A model generated the notes under the pieces. The model saw nothing but the letters and a program-made list of their open reading frames with translations. It did not search any database and was not told where the DNA came from. From an uncultured Clostridia bacterium (GTDB lineage: Bacteria > Bacillota > Clostridia > TANB77 > CAG-508): 64,000 nt of DNA. The stretch is taken from assembly GCA_934182605.1 (NCBI GenBank), contig CAKPRQ010000001.1:62001-126000 (forward strand), in the 5' to 3' direction. Both the position numbers and the translations under genes were made by a program. Position 1 is the stretch's first letter. The number at the start of each line of letters is the position of its first letter. Of the stretch, positions 54,795 to 64,000 are shown one piece after another.

Positions 54795-57419
54795 TTAAAT
54801 ATTTACTATTTTTATTGCTGCTTGTGCTGCTGCTAATCTTGCTATTGGTACTCTAAATGGTGAGCAAGACACATAATTTAAGCCTGATCTATGGCAGAAT
54901 TCTATAGATGCTGGATTTCCTCCATGTTCTCCACATATTCCCAATTCTAAATCATGATTTTGTTCTCTACCACACCATGCTGCCATTTGTACTAATCTTC
55001 CAACTCCATCTTCATCTATTCTTTGGAATGGATCTTGGTCATATATTTTTTTACTATAATACGCATCTAAAAACTTACCTGCATCATCACGGCTAAATCC
55101 AAATGTCATTTGTGTTAAGTCATTTGTACCAAATGAGAAGAAATCTACTTCTTTTGCTATTTCACTAGCAAGTAATGCTGCTCTAGGGATTTCTATCATT
55201 GTTCCTATCATATATTTAATATCTTCTTTTCTTTCTTTAAATACCTCGTTTGCTTCATCTACAATTATCTTTTTAACGTATTTTAATTCTTTTACATCAC
55301 CTATCAAAGGTATCATAATTTCTGGTACAACTTTTATACCTTCACTTTGAACTGTTAATGCAGCTTCTATTATAGCTCTTGTTTGCATTCTTGTTATTTC
55401 AGGGTAAGTTACGCTTAATCTACAACCGCGATGTCCCATCATTGGATTAAATTCATGTAGTTCATTTATTGAATCTTTTAAGTCATTAAATTTCATATCC
55501 ATATCTTCTGCTAATTTCTTTATTTCCTCATCTTCTTTTGGAACAAATTCATGTAGTGGTGGATCTAATAATCTTATAGTTACAGGATATCCTTTCATGA
55601 CTCTAAATAGTCCTTCAAAATCACATTTTTGAATTGGTAATAATTTTGCTAAGGCTTTTTCTCTTTGTTCTACTGTCTTAGATAGAATCATTTCACGCAT
55701 TGCAAATATTCTATCAGCTTCAAAAAACATATGCTCTGTTCTACAAAGTCCTATACCTTCTGCTCCAAAATCAAATGCTTGTTTTGCATCTCTTGGAGTA
55801 TCTGCATTTGTTCTTATTTCTAATTTTCTATACTTATCAGCCCATTCCATAATTGTTGCAAAATTTCCTGTAACACTTGCATCTACAGTTTTTATTTTTT
55901 CTCCATACACATAACCTGTAGAACCATCTAAAGATATATAATCTCCTTCTTTATACTTGTGACCTTCACTATCTAAAAAATATCTTTCGTCTTCATTAAC
56001 TGTAATTTCTCCACAACCTGCAACACAACAAGTCCCCATACCTCTTGCAACAACAGCAGCATGAGAAGTCATACCACCTCTTACTGTTAATACACCATTA
56101 CAAATGTTCATTCCTTCTATATCTTCTGGAGAAGTTTCTAGTCTTACTAATATTAATTCTTTTTCTCCATCATTATATAATTCTAGTGCTCTTTCTGCTG
56201 TAAAAACTACTTTTCCAGTTGCAGCACCTGGTGAAGCTGGCAAACCTGTAGCTATTTTTTTAGCTTTTTTCAAACTCTCTGTATCAAAATTTGGATGCAA
56301 TACTTGGTCTAACTGGTTTGCATCTATTCTTAATAATGCTTCCTTTTCATCTATTAATTTTTCTTCAACTAAATCTACTGCAATTTTTAAAGCTGCAGTT
56401 GCAGTTCTCTTACCATTTCTAGTTTGAAGAATAAATAATTTTCCATTCTCTATAGTAAATTCTAAATCTTGCATATCTTTAAAATACTTTTCTAATTTTA
56501 TAGCATAAGTACAAAAATCATCATATGCTTCTTTATTAACTTTCTTTAAAGTATCTATAGGTTGAGGCGTTCTAATACCAGCAACAACATCTTCACCTTG
56601 TGCATTCATTAAATATTCGCCAAACAACTTATTCTCTCCTGTGGCAGGATTTCTTGTAAATGCTACACCTGTTCCAGAAGTTTCGCCTAAATTTCCAAAT
56701 ACCATTTCTTGAACATTTACAGCAGTTCCCCAATCTCCTGGAATATCATTTAACTTCCTATAAGTTATTGCACGAGGATTATTCCAAGATCTAAACACGG
56801 CCTTAATAGCTTCTATTAATTGTGTATATGGATCTTCTGGAAAATCTTCACCTATCTTTTCTTTATATATTTTCTTAAATTTCATAGATAATTCTTTTAA
56901 ATCTTCAGCTGTTAAATCTGTATCTAATTTAACTTGTTTTTCAGCCTTCATTTTATCAATTTCTTCCTCAAATAAAGATTTATCAATTTCCATTACAACA
57001 TCACTAAACATTTGTATAAATCTTCTATAACTATCATAAGCAAATCTTTCATTATGATTTTTAAAATGTTCTAAAACTTTTTCATTTAAACCCAAGTTTA
57101 AAATCGTATCCATCATACCAGGCATAGAAGTTCTAGCACCTGAACGTACAGAAACTAAAAGTGGATTTTCTTTGTTACCAAATTTTTTACCTGTAATTTC
57201 TTCTAATCTTCTTAAAGAAGCAAAAATCTCTTCTTGTATCTTTTGAGAAATGACTTCTCCATCCTCATAATATTTTGTACACCCTTCTGTTGTAACAGTA
57301 AAACCTCTTGGAATAGGTAAACCTAAATTAGTCATTTCTGCTAAATTTGCCCCTTTTCCTCCAAGTAAATCTTTCATTTTTGCATTTCCTTCACTAAACA
57401 TGTAAACGTATTTTTTCAT
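54795..57419 (-). CDS. ppdK: Pyruvate, phosphate dikinase
   Basis: A full-length 874-residue enzyme interconverting ATP, phosphate and pyruvate with AMP, pyrophosphate and PEP. N-terminal ATP-grasp domain (FSEGNAKMKDLLGGKGANLA at 8-27, SVRSGARTSMPGMMDTILNL near 92), the phosphohistidine domain with GGMTSHAAVVARGMGTCCVA near 453, and the C-terminal PEP/pyruvate TIM barrel (GLCRTEHMFF near 560, SFGTNDLTQMTFGFSRDD near 760, catalytic cysteine in CGEHGG near 831). Common in anaerobes for glycolysis using PPi. It has its own promoter and terminator, and GGAGGT before the ATG. Confidence 0.97.
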   Translation of the reverse strand: MKKYVYMFSEGNAKMKDLLGGKGANLAEMTNLGLPIPRGFTVTTEGCTKYYEDGEVISQKIQEEIFASLRRLEEITGKKFGNKENPLLVSVRSGARTSMPGMMDTILNLGLNEKVLEHFKNHNERFAYDSYRRFIQMFSDVVMEIDKSLFEEEIDKMKAEKQVKLDTDLTAEDLKELSMKFKKIYKEKIGEDFPEDPYTQLIEAIKAVFRSWNNPRAITYRKLNDIPGDWGTAVNVQEMVFGNLGETSGTGVAFTRNPATGENKLFGEYLMNAQGEDVVAGIRTPQPIDTLKKVNKEAYDDFCTYAIKLEKYFKDMQDLEFTIENGKLFILQTRNGKRTATAALKIAVDLVEEKLIDEKEALLRIDANQLDQVLHPNFDTESLKKAKKIATGLPASPGAATGKVVFTAERALELYNDGEKELILVRLETSPEDIEGMNICNGVLTVRGGMTSHAAVVARGMGTCCVAGCGEITVNEDERYFLDSEGHKYKEGDYISLDGSTGYVYGEKIKTVDASVTGNFATIMEWADKYRKLEIRTNADTPRDAKQAFDFGAEGIGLCRTEHMFFEADRIFAMREMILSKTVEQREKALAKLLPIQKCDFEGLFRVMKGYPVTIRLLDPPLHEFVPKEDEEIKKLAEDMDMKFNDLKDSINELHEFNPMMGHRGCRLSVTYPEITRMQTRAIIEAALTVQSEGIKVVPEIMIPLIGDVKELKYVKKIIVDEANEVFKERKEDIKYMIGTMIEIPRAALLASEIAKEVDFFSFGTNDLTQMTFGFSRDDAGKFLDAYYSKKIYDQDPFQRIDEDGVGRLVQMAAWCGREQNHDLELGICGEHGGNPASIEFCHRSGLNYVSCSPFRVPIARLAAAQAAIKIVNI

Positions 57420-57515
57420 ATATTATTGTACCTCCAAATTTTATTTTTCGTGTTTTTTATTATTATGTCCTGTTGTGATTTTTTTATTAATTTTTTGTTT
57501 TTTAAAACTCTGTTT

Positions 57516-57544
57516 AGTATATAATATTTTCTGTAAAAAGTCTA
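57516..57544 (-). promoter_or_regulatory. Putative promoter of ppdK
   Basis: On the minus strand TAGACT and TATACT are separated by 17 bases, about 100 bases before the ppdK start. The -10 box is one base from consensus and the -35 is weak. Confidence 0.45.
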
Positions 57545-57586
57545 GTGCATTTTTAAATTTTATTGATTCTTTTTTTAGAAAATTTA

Positions 57587-57615
57587 TTTACAAACAAGAG
57601 TTTTAATGATAAAAT
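57587..57615 (+). promoter_or_regulatory. Putative promoter of the M23 peptidase gene
   Basis: TTTACA (57587-57592) and TAAAAT (57610-57615) with a 17-base spacer, 65 bases before the ATG at 57681. Confidence 0.5.
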
Positions 57616-57680
57616 CTATACATCAATAAAACTAACTTCACTTCATAATTAAATATTTTAATTTAATGAGGTGATTTTAT

Positions 57681-58277
57681 ATGGTAAAATTGTTTAAATA
57701 TTCTTTAACTTCCACAATTACATTTATACTTATAATTATTATCTTTTTCGTCCCTATTTTAGCAAATGAAAATATTGATTTTTCTAATACTGTAAATAAT
57801 CAAGATAAAGAATTTATAGATAATAATTCCAGCAAAATTTTTTCTTGGCCTACTCCTGGATATACAACTATAACTTGTAATTTTGGATATAGAAAAGCCC
57901 CTACTCAAGGTGCTTCTACATATCATGGTGCTATAGATATTGGTGCACCTACAGATAGTAAAATTGTTGCTACATTTTCTGGTAAGATAATTTATACTGG
58001 TTTTTATGGTGCTAATGGCTTTACGATTATGTTACAAAATGGTAATGTTGTTGCTGTATATTCTCATTTATCTCCAGATTTTATTGTGAAAAAAGATGAA
58101 TATGTATTAAAAAATCAAGTTATTGGAAAAGTTGGACCTAAAAATGTATATGGAATTCCTAATAATAAATATAAAGATTCTAATGGAAATCCTACAAATG
58201 GTGCTACAACTGGTCCTCATCTACATTTTGCTATTAAAATAGATAATGTGGCTGTAAATCCTCTTGAATATGTCTAG
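57681..58277 (+). CDS. M23 peptidoglycan endopeptidase
   Basis: 198 residues: signal peptide or anchor helix 1-30, then one LytM/M23 domain. The zinc ligands are in YHGAIDIGAP (His and Asp near residue 81-85) and the HLHF of GPHLHFAIK near 181. Such enzymes cut peptide cross-links of the cell wall. The order (SWPTPGYTTITCNFGYRKAP, later KVGPKNVYGIPNNKYKDSNG) is typical of clostridial M23 proteins. No SH3 or LysM domain. GAGGTG lies 7 bases before the ATG. Confidence 0.9.
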   Translation: MVKLFKYSLTSTITFILIIIIFFVPILANENIDFSNTVNNQDKEFIDNNSSKIFSWPTPGYTTITCNFGYRKAPTQGASTYHGAIDIGAPTDSKIVATFSGKIIYTGFYGANGFTIMLQNGNVVAVYSHLSPDFIVKKDEYVLKNQVIGKVGPKNVYGIPNNKYKDSNGNPTNGATTGPHLHFAIKIDNVAVNPLEYV

Positions 58278-58295
58278 AGACTTTGTACTGTTAAA

Positions 58296-58335
58296 AAAAC
58301 ACATCTAACCTTTTAAAGTATAAGATGTGTTTTTA
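58296..58335 (+). terminator. Terminator of the M23 gene
   Basis: Perfect 11-base stem AAAACACATCT/AGATGTGTTTT and a 16-base loop, followed by TTTTAATTTTAATTTT, about 20 bases past the stop codon. Confidence 0.85.
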
Positions 58336-58378
58336 ATTTTAATTTTACTTTTTATTCTTTTTCTTTAAATATATGTTT

Positions 58379-59305
58379 TTATGAACATTTTTCTATTTCC
58401 TCTTTTGTTAATCCTGTTGCATTTATTATAATTTGCATATTGACTTTTTGTTTTAATAAATTTTTTGCAATTTCTTTTTTGCTTTCTGTCCTACCTTCTG
58501 CCCTACCTTCTTCTCTACCTTCTCTTCTGCCTTTTCTTCTACCTTCTGCCATCCCTTTTTCTTTTGCATATCTTTCACTTGCCTTTCTATCCATTTCTGC
58601 CATTTGCCTCCTGAAACTTATTTCTACAACTTCTGGTATACTTGAAAGCTCTTCATATTGTCTTATTGCTTCTTCTAAGTTAAAATTCTTTTTAGCTGCC
58701 ATGTCTCTCACCTCCCTATTTTTATCACTTAAAAATATACACCATTCATCTAATTTACTTTTTATTATATCTTCATATTTGCTACTGGGATTTAATATCT
58801 TTCTTTCTTCTTCAAATCTTGGTAATTGTATAAAGTATACAGTTGCTCCTTTTACAAAATAATCATTATCATTACTTATATGACATTTTGTTATGTACTC
58901 TTTTACTTTTGGTATTTTATAATTTAATATATTTATAACTATTACTTCTTTTATTTTTGCGTATTCTTCTCCTGATTTCACTTGGCTTATTATTAATTTG
59001 CTTAAATAATATAATACTCTTTTATCATAATAAGAATATTTACCGTTCTGCATTTCTATATCTATTATTTTATCATTTTTTAATTCTGCTTTTATATCTA
59101 TTATTGCTTTTTTTCCATATACATTTTCCGCATCTAATTCCTCATTCTTATAAATATTTTTTACTTTAACTCTTTCACCTAGTATACTTTCTAATAAATC
59201 TTCTAATATATTTTCATTGCCTTTTTTCCCAAATATATTTTTAAATATTAAATCTGTTCTTGGTGTAATTCTTACTTCTTTATTGTAATTATCAGTATTA
59301 CCCAT
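58379..59305 (-). CDS. Rpn-family PD-(D/E)XK nuclease
   Basis: 308 residues. The N-terminus RTDLIFKNIFGKKGNENILE and the nuclease core (IDIKAELKNDKIIDIEMQ near 70-90, then YYDKRVLYYLSKL) match the Rpn/PD-(D/E)XK transposase-related family that promotes recombination in bacteria. The C-terminal part is a charged coil with a degenerate repeat of E/A-G-R (GRRKGRREGREEGRAEGRTE near 255-275), common in this family. Its copies are often multiple in gut Clostridia. It stands alone, facing the M23 gene. Confidence 0.85.
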   Translation of the reverse strand: MGNTDNYNKEVRITPRTDLIFKNIFGKKGNENILEDLLESILGERVKVKNIYKNEELDAENVYGKKAIIDIKAELKNDKIIDIEMQNGKYSYYDKRVLYYLSKLIISQVKSGEEYAKIKEVIVINILNYKIPKVKEYITKCHISNDNDYFVKGATVYFIQLPRFEEERKILNPSSKYEDIIKSKLDEWCIFLSDKNREVRDMAAKKNFNLEEAIRQYEELSSIPEVVEISFRRQMAEMDRKASERYAKEKGMAEGRRKGRREGREEGRAEGRTESKKEIAKNLLKQKVNMQIIINATGLTKEEIEKCS

Positions 59306-59605
59306 TTTCCTCCTTTTAACTACTATCTTTATTCTAACACAATTTTACTTAGTAGTCAATATATTTTACCGCAAAATCAAAAATACTTACTAATATTGTT
59401 ATTTAGTTTTTACATTGATTTTTCATAAGCGATTGCTTTAAGATTATTACTATGCTATAACAAAGTAGTAATTCTGTTTTTTTAATTTTTTATTATAATT
59501 TAGTACTAAGATTATAAATAAAACTCTATAAAAATGATACCACAATTTAAATATTATGTCAAGAAAAATCGTACGGCAAACTCTTCTATTTTTCGACACT
59601 TATAG
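59306..59605. other. Gap without a gene
   Basis: Nothing I can support as a gene lies in these 300 bases. There is one small hairpin (ATTACTA near 59434 with TAGTAAT near 59466) and A/T-rich sequence. It is the space upstream of the Rpn-type gene. Confidence 0.6.
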
Positions 59606-59645
59606 AAGAAAAAATAATAGTAAGAATTTCTCTTACTATTATTAC
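59605..59645 (-). terminator. Terminator of the ABC exporter/small-protein operon
   Basis: A perfect 13-base stem AATAATAGTAAGA/TCTTACTATTATT with a 5-base loop, followed on the minus strand by TTTTTTCTTC, about 60 bases past the stop at 59706. Confidence 0.85.
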
Positions 59646-59705
59646 TTATACTTAATTTTTACATCGCATTATATTTTTGTTATGAATAATAAAGTACATA
59701 AACAT

Positions 59706-59960
59706 TTAATTCAACTTATTAGTTCTCTCATAACAATCACGTATTATTTCATCTTTTTCATTTTCAGTCAAATCTCTTTTAAGTTCTTTTATTCTATTAT
59801 AAATAATATCGCTAGAATTATCAAGAGCTATTTTTAATTTTTTAGAAACAAATCTTTGTCCATTTATCATTGCTTTTTCTTTTGAACTCTCATAAAAATA
59901 TATAGCTCCTGCTAATCCTAAAATTAATCCTAATATGAAGTATATAACTTCTAACTCCAT
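59706..59960 (-). CDS. Small membrane protein of unknown function
   Basis: 84 residues: one N-terminal helix (about 5-22, glycine-rich LGLILGLAGAIYF), then a charged helical cytoplasmic tail (KLKIALDNSSDIIYNRIKEL). It follows the exporter gene by 21 bases with a GGAGGGAG site and shares its terminator. The family is not recognised. Confidence 0.75.
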   Translation of the reverse strand: MELEVIYFILGLILGLAGAIYFYESSKEKAMINGQRFVSKKLKIALDNSSDIIYNRIKELKRDLTENEKDEIIRDCYERTNKLN

Positions 59961-59981
59961 AAACTCCCTCCATTTATTACA

Positions 59982-61853
59982 CTAAATTTCTTCTGCTTCT
60001 TCAAATTGACTATTATATAACTTAGCATAACTTCCATTTTTTTCTAATAATTCCTTATGTGTTCCTTGTTCTACTATGTCTCCATGTTCCATAACAAGTA
60101 TTAAATCTGCCTCTCTTATTGTAGATAATCTATGTGCTATTATAAAACTTGTTCTACCTTCCATAAGAGTTTCCATTGCTTTTTGTATTTGAATTTCTGT
60201 TCTTGTATCCACTGATGATGTTGCTTCATCCAATATTAATATTTTTGGATCCGCAAGTATTGCTCTTGCTATTGTTAATAATTGTTTTTCTCCTTGAGAA
60301 ACGTTTGTAGATTCTTCATTTAACATCATCTTATATCCATTTGGTAATGTATTTATAAAATGGTCAGCTTGTGCTGCTTTTGCAGCTTTTACAACTTCTT
60401 CATCTGTTGCATTTAACTTACCATACCTAATATTTTCCATTATCGTTCCGTTAAAAGTCCACGTATCTTGTAATACCATTGCAAATAATGAACGTAAATC
60501 ATCTCTTCTAAAATTTCGTATATCTTTACCATCTATTTTTATACTTCCTGAATTTATATCGTAATATCTCATTAATAATTTTACTATTGTAGTTTTGCCA
60601 GCACCTGTAGGACCTACTATAGCAATTTTTTGTCCAGCTTTTATACTAGTGTTAAAATCATTTATTACAATAGTGTCTGGATTATATCCAAAATGTACAT
60701 GTTCACATTCGATATTTCCTCTTATATTTTCAATACTTTCTGGATTTTCTACATCTTTTACTTCTTCTTTTTCATTTAACAAGTCAAAAATTCTTTCCGC
60801 TGCTGCTATAGTTACTTGAAAAACGTTTGTTATATTAGCTAATTGGTCTATTGGTTGGTTAAATGACCTCATATATTGTACAAAGCTTTGTATATTACCT
60901 ACTGTTATAATTCCTCTTGTAGCATACATAGCTCCCACTATGCATATTGCAACATATCCCATATTACCAATAAACATTGTAAATGGTCTCATTAAACCTG
61001 ATAAAAATTGTGACTTCCAAGCAGCTCTATATAACTTATTATTAAACACATCAAAATCTTCTACTGATTTTTTCTCACCATTAAAAGCTTTTATTATAGT
61101 ATGGTTACTATACATTTCTTCTATATGCCCATTTACATGTCCTAAATTAGATTGTTGTTTAGCAAAATATTTTTGTGATTTTTTCATTAATAAAACCATA
61201 GAACCCATTGAAAGTACTAGAACTGCAATTGCTATAAATGTCATTGAAACTGATATAGAAAGCATCATTACTAAAATACCTATAAGCATTGTAACAGAAG
61301 AAATAACTTGTGTTATAAGTTGATATAAGTTTTCAGATAATTTATCTATATCGTTTGTAATATATGATAAAACCTCACCTTTATTTTTCTTATCAAAATA
61401 CGATAATGGTAATCTATTTATTTTTTCAGAAATTTCTTTTCTCAAATTATATGTTATAAGCATACTTACTTTAGACATTATATATCCTTGCCCGTATGAA
61501 AATAATGCACTTATACCATATAATATTAACAATGTTATAATAATATTTCTAATAGCTTCAAAATCCATTCCTAATCCATTTGCAGAAATAATATTCATAA
61601 CGCCTTCATATATTACAGTTGTAGCATCACCTAAAATTTTAGGTCCTAATATACTAAATACTGTAGATATTATTGAAAAGATAATTACAATAGCTATCAT
61701 TATTTTATATTTTGATATATATTTTAATAATCTTTTTATAGTACCTTTAAAGTCTTTTGCTTTTTCAACTTTTCCTTTTATTCTATGTCCCGGTCCACCA
61801 CCAATTTCAGGGAAATCATTATTATTATTTTTTTCTGCCTCGTTATTACTCAT
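59982..61853 (-). CDS. ABC exporter subunit, canonical half
   Basis: A 623-residue half-exporter: six membrane helices from about residue 50 to 320, then an ATPase domain with Walker A GPTGAGKTTIVK near 414, signature NVSQGEKQLLT (altered from LSGGQ) and Walker B ILILDEATSSVD with the catalytic Glu, then the H-loop AHRLST. It overlaps its partner by 8 bases. Altered signature plus intact Glu is the pattern of heterodimeric type IV exporters (TM287/288, LmrCD). The substrate is unknown; drug or peptide export is likely. ATG AGT start has GGGGAAG upstream. Confidence 0.92.
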   Translation of the reverse strand: MSNNEAEKNNNNDFPEIGGGPGHRIKGKVEKAKDFKGTIKRLLKYISKYKIMIAIVIIFSIISTVFSILGPKILGDATTVIYEGVMNIISANGLGMDFEAIRNIIITLLILYGISALFSYGQGYIMSKVSMLITYNLRKEISEKINRLPLSYFDKKNKGEVLSYITNDIDKLSENLYQLITQVISSVTMLIGILVMMLSISVSMTFIAIAVLVLSMGSMVLLMKKSQKYFAKQQSNLGHVNGHIEEMYSNHTIIKAFNGEKKSVEDFDVFNNKLYRAAWKSQFLSGLMRPFTMFIGNMGYVAICIVGAMYATRGIITVGNIQSFVQYMRSFNQPIDQLANITNVFQVTIAAAERIFDLLNEKEEVKDVENPESIENIRGNIECEHVHFGYNPDTIVINDFNTSIKAGQKIAIVGPTGAGKTTIVKLLMRYYDINSGSIKIDGKDIRNFRRDDLRSLFAMVLQDTWTFNGTIMENIRYGKLNATDEEVVKAAKAAQADHFINTLPNGYKMMLNEESTNVSQGEKQLLTIARAILADPKILILDEATSSVDTRTEIQIQKAMETLMEGRTSFIIAHRLSTIREADLILVMEHGDIVEQGTHKELLEKNGSYAKLYNSQFEEAEEI

Positions 61854-64000
61854 AATCTTCCCCTCCTAACTGTGAATCTGCTATTTCTTTATACGTTTTA
61901 CAATTTTTCATAAGCTCTTCATGAGTACCTTTTCCTACTATTCTACCTTCCTCTAAAACTATAATTTGTTCAGCATCTATAATTGTATTTATTCTTTGTG
62001 CTACTATTATTTTAGTTACATTTTTAAAATTATCTTTTAAAGCAGTCCTTAAATTCAAATCTGTTTTAAAATCTAAGGCAGAGAAACAATCATCAAAAAG
62101 ATATATTGGGGCATCTTTTACTAAAGCTCTTGCTATAGATAATCTTTGTTTTTGTCCACCTGAAATATTAGTACCTGCTTGTGATATTATTTCTTCATAT
62201 TTATTTTCCTTTTCATCTATAAATTCTTTAGCTTGTGCAATTTTAGCACATTTTTCTACAGTTTCCATAGATGCATCTTTCTTACCATATCTTAAATTAG
62301 ACTCTATTGTTCCAGAGAGTAAACTTGGCTTTTGAGGTATATATGCGATTGTCTCATGTAAATCATGTAAATTTACATCTTTAATATTTACCCCATTTAC
62401 TAAAAGTTCTCCACCAGTAACGTCATAAAATCTTGGTATTAATTTTAAAATAGTAGTTTTACCAGAACCCGTAGAGCCAATAATCGCAATTGTTTCACCT
62501 GGTTTAGCCACAAAACTAATATCTTTTAACACATCCTCATCTGCATCGTCATATCTAAAAGATACATTTTTAAATTCAACATAACCTATTTTATCTTTAT
62601 TGAATTCTTTTGGCTCTTCAGGATCTTTAATATCAATCTTCATATTTAAAACTTCTGATATTCTATTGATTGAAACTAATGCTCTTGGGAACATTATAAA
62701 CAACATAGAAATCATTAAGAATGACATCATAACTTGCATTGTATATTGTATAGCAGCCATCATATTACCAACTTGTAAATTTGAATCTGCAATTTTGTCT
62801 GCACCTACCCATACTATTAAAAGTGTTAATAAATTCATTATAATAGTCATAGCAGGCATCATAAATGCCATAACTTTATCTATAAAGAACATTGTATTTG
62901 CCAATTCAAAGTTTGCTTTATCGAAACGTTTTTCTTCATATTTTTGCGTTCCGAAAGCCCTTATAACCATAATTCCATTTAAAGTTTCTCTTGAGATAAG
63001 ATTCAATTTATCTATTAAGCCTTGGAATATTTTAAATTTAGGCATACTTATAAATAACATAATAAGGATTAAAAGTAAAATCAAACCAAAACCCAATGCT
63101 AACACCCATAACATAGAACTTGCTGTTCTAGTAATCATGATTATAGCACCTATCATCATTATTATGGCAAAGAATACTATTCTTAAAACCATAAATATTA
63201 AATTTTGAACTTGCATAACATCATTTGTAGTTCTTGTTATTAATGATGAAGCTCCTATTTTAGAAAATTCTTTTTCTGAAAATTTTTGGACCTTTTCAAA
63301 AATATCTTGTCTTAAATTTCTGGCAACAGCTGCAGATAATTTAGCAGCTATATAGCCTACTGTAATAGAAGCTACAATTATAATTAGAGTAGTGGCAATC
63401 ATTATTGCACCTATTTTAAACATATATTCAGTTTGAATATCTTCTATCTCTAAGCCTACTTCCGAATAAAATGCTTTAGTAAAAGTTAATGCCACTTGTG
63501 AAAGCATAGTTTCTTCCATATTCTTAGCATTTTCTATAGAAGTTTCTAACAATTCAGGTGTCATAGAGTTTAAAACTAACGGCATTATTTTATTTAATTC
63601 ACTAAAATTAAATTCTCCATCACTATTGCTATTTTCACCTTCCGTATTAGCTATTGGTAATTCCAAATGAGTAATAACATCTACTACAACCTTATCTGTA
63701 ACCATAAAAATACTATCTAATTGTGACATTACTTCTTTATTGTCCATTACATCCTCATCTAAAACATATATGTTACTGTTCTCTAATAATGGATATTTTT
63801 CTTCATACTTTTGCGTAATTTCATCATTTGAACCTGATTTAAGTAATATATAATTATCTTCTACCACTTCTCTATCTTCATCACTCATAAAATTTTTTAA
63901 TATCTCTAAAGAATTTTCGCTTATAGCCTTAGGAGTAGCGTCTTCCACACCATTAGATTGAATTCCTATATTAACTATATCGGCCATATAATCTGGTAAT
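61846..64000 (-). CDS. ABC exporter subunit, degenerate half, 5' end missing (right edge)
   Basis: The frame is open to the right edge: LPDYMADIVNIGIQ runs on past the Met at 63987, which lies inside the family's first helix-loop, so the true start is outside. A ~190-residue extracytoplasmic insert follows helix 1, then the remaining helices, then Walker A GSTGSGKTTILK, signature NISGGQKQRLS and Walker B YLFDDCFSALD with Asp where the catalytic Glu should be. It is therefore the non-catalytic-site partner of the exporter downstream. Confidence 0.92.
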   Translation of the reverse strand, partial: LPDYMADIVNIGIQSNGVEDATPKAISENSLEILKNFMSDEDREVVEDNYILLKSGSNDEITQKYEEKYPLLENSNIYVLDEDVMDNKEVMSQLDSIFMVTDKVVVDVITHLELPIANTEGENSNSDGEFNFSELNKIMPLVLNSMTPELLETSIENAKNMEETMLSQVALTFTKAFYSEVGLEIEDIQTEYMFKIGAIMIATTLIIIVASITVGYIAAKLSAAVARNLRQDIFEKVQKFSEKEFSKIGASSLITRTTNDVMQVQNLIFMVLRIVFFAIIMMIGAIIMITRTASSMLWVLALGFGLILLLILIMLFISMPKFKIFQGLIDKLNLISRETLNGIMVIRAFGTQKYEEKRFDKANFELANTMFFIDKVMAFMMPAMTIIMNLLTLLIVWVGADKIADSNLQVGNMMAAIQYTMQVMMSFLMISMLFIMFPRALVSINRISEVLNMKIDIKDPEEPKEFNKDKIGYVEFKNVSFRYDDADEDVLKDISFVAKPGETIAIIGSTGSGKTTILKLIPRFYDVTGGELLVNGVNIKDVNLHDLHETIAYIPQKPSLLSGTIESNLRYGKKDASMETVEKCAKIAQAKEFIDEKENKYEEIISQAGTNISGGQKQRLSIARALVKDAPIYLFDDCFSALDFKTDLNLRTALKDNFKNVTKIIVAQRINTIIDAEQIIVLEEGRIVGKGTHEELMKNCKTYKEIADSQLGGEDYE

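Noticed and set aside
59556..59837. A 93-codon plus-strand frame with many Tyr and Phe residues.
   Set aside because: It overlaps the real minus-strand small membrane protein (59706-59960) and a strong terminator hairpin, and its composition is that of A/T-rich noncoding sequence.

Overview
The window is very A+T-rich and comes from a low-GC, Gram-positive, probably spore-forming Clostridia-type bacterium, likely an uncultured gut lineage. The evidence is a PolC-type DNA polymerase, the pyrH-frr-uppS-cdsA-polC order, a YtxC-like sporulation protein, FemX, VanZ, sortase and dockerin proteins, and strong AGGAGG-type ribosome binding sites. Almost everything is on the minus strand. The plus-strand exceptions are ytxC, tmRNA and an M23 peptidase.

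Layout, left to right. (1) 1-6.1 kb: a WG-repeat membrane protein cut by the left edge, then two tandem MacB/FtsX-type ABC transporters, one broken by a single extra base. (2) 6.4-10.6 kb: a CYTH protein, a tyrA-pheA-aminotransferase operon for Phe/Tyr synthesis, and tRNA-Thr(CGU). (3) 10.7-16.3 kb: a membrane-anchored cohesin-like/cadherin-like surface protein next to a dockerin-bearing glucosaminidase, a Cys-rich unknown, and the remains of an AAA-ATPase/DUF1703 gene. (4) 16.6-29.1 kb: ytxC, femX, a DUF1294 protein, then a housekeeping block read pyrH-frr-prenyl synthase-uppS-cdsA-short RseP-PH-domain protein-polC, without the usual dxr, ispG and proS. (5) 29.1-45.2 kb: a Wzy-type capsule/exopolysaccharide locus whose regulatory genes (Wzz, CpsD kinase, CpsB phosphatase) run straight into pyrH. 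Inside it is a near-identical 530-bp duplication of the ugd start flanking an acyltransferase, and a DUF4143-type ATPase preceded by three 23-bp repeats. (6) 45.5-49.0 kb: a membrane protein, a sortase, its probable LAQTG substrate, a VanZ-like protein and a radical SAM/SPASM protein. (7) 49.1-54.6 kb: tmRNA, small membrane proteins, two half-length TauE/SafE genes (one frameshifted), rarA, ruvA and an AI-2E-family permease. (8) 54.8-64 kb: ppdK, an M23 peptidase, an Rpn-type nuclease, a small membrane protein and a heterodimeric ABC exporter cut by the right edge.

A family of MITE-like palindromic intergenic elements (two subtypes, at least seven copies) is scattered through the window and is the main structure not explained by genes. 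Other points worth a look are the cohesin/dockerin pair, the sortase/LAQTG pair, the duplicated ugd start, the tandem repeats before the DUF4143 ATPase, and an unusual tmRNA tag.
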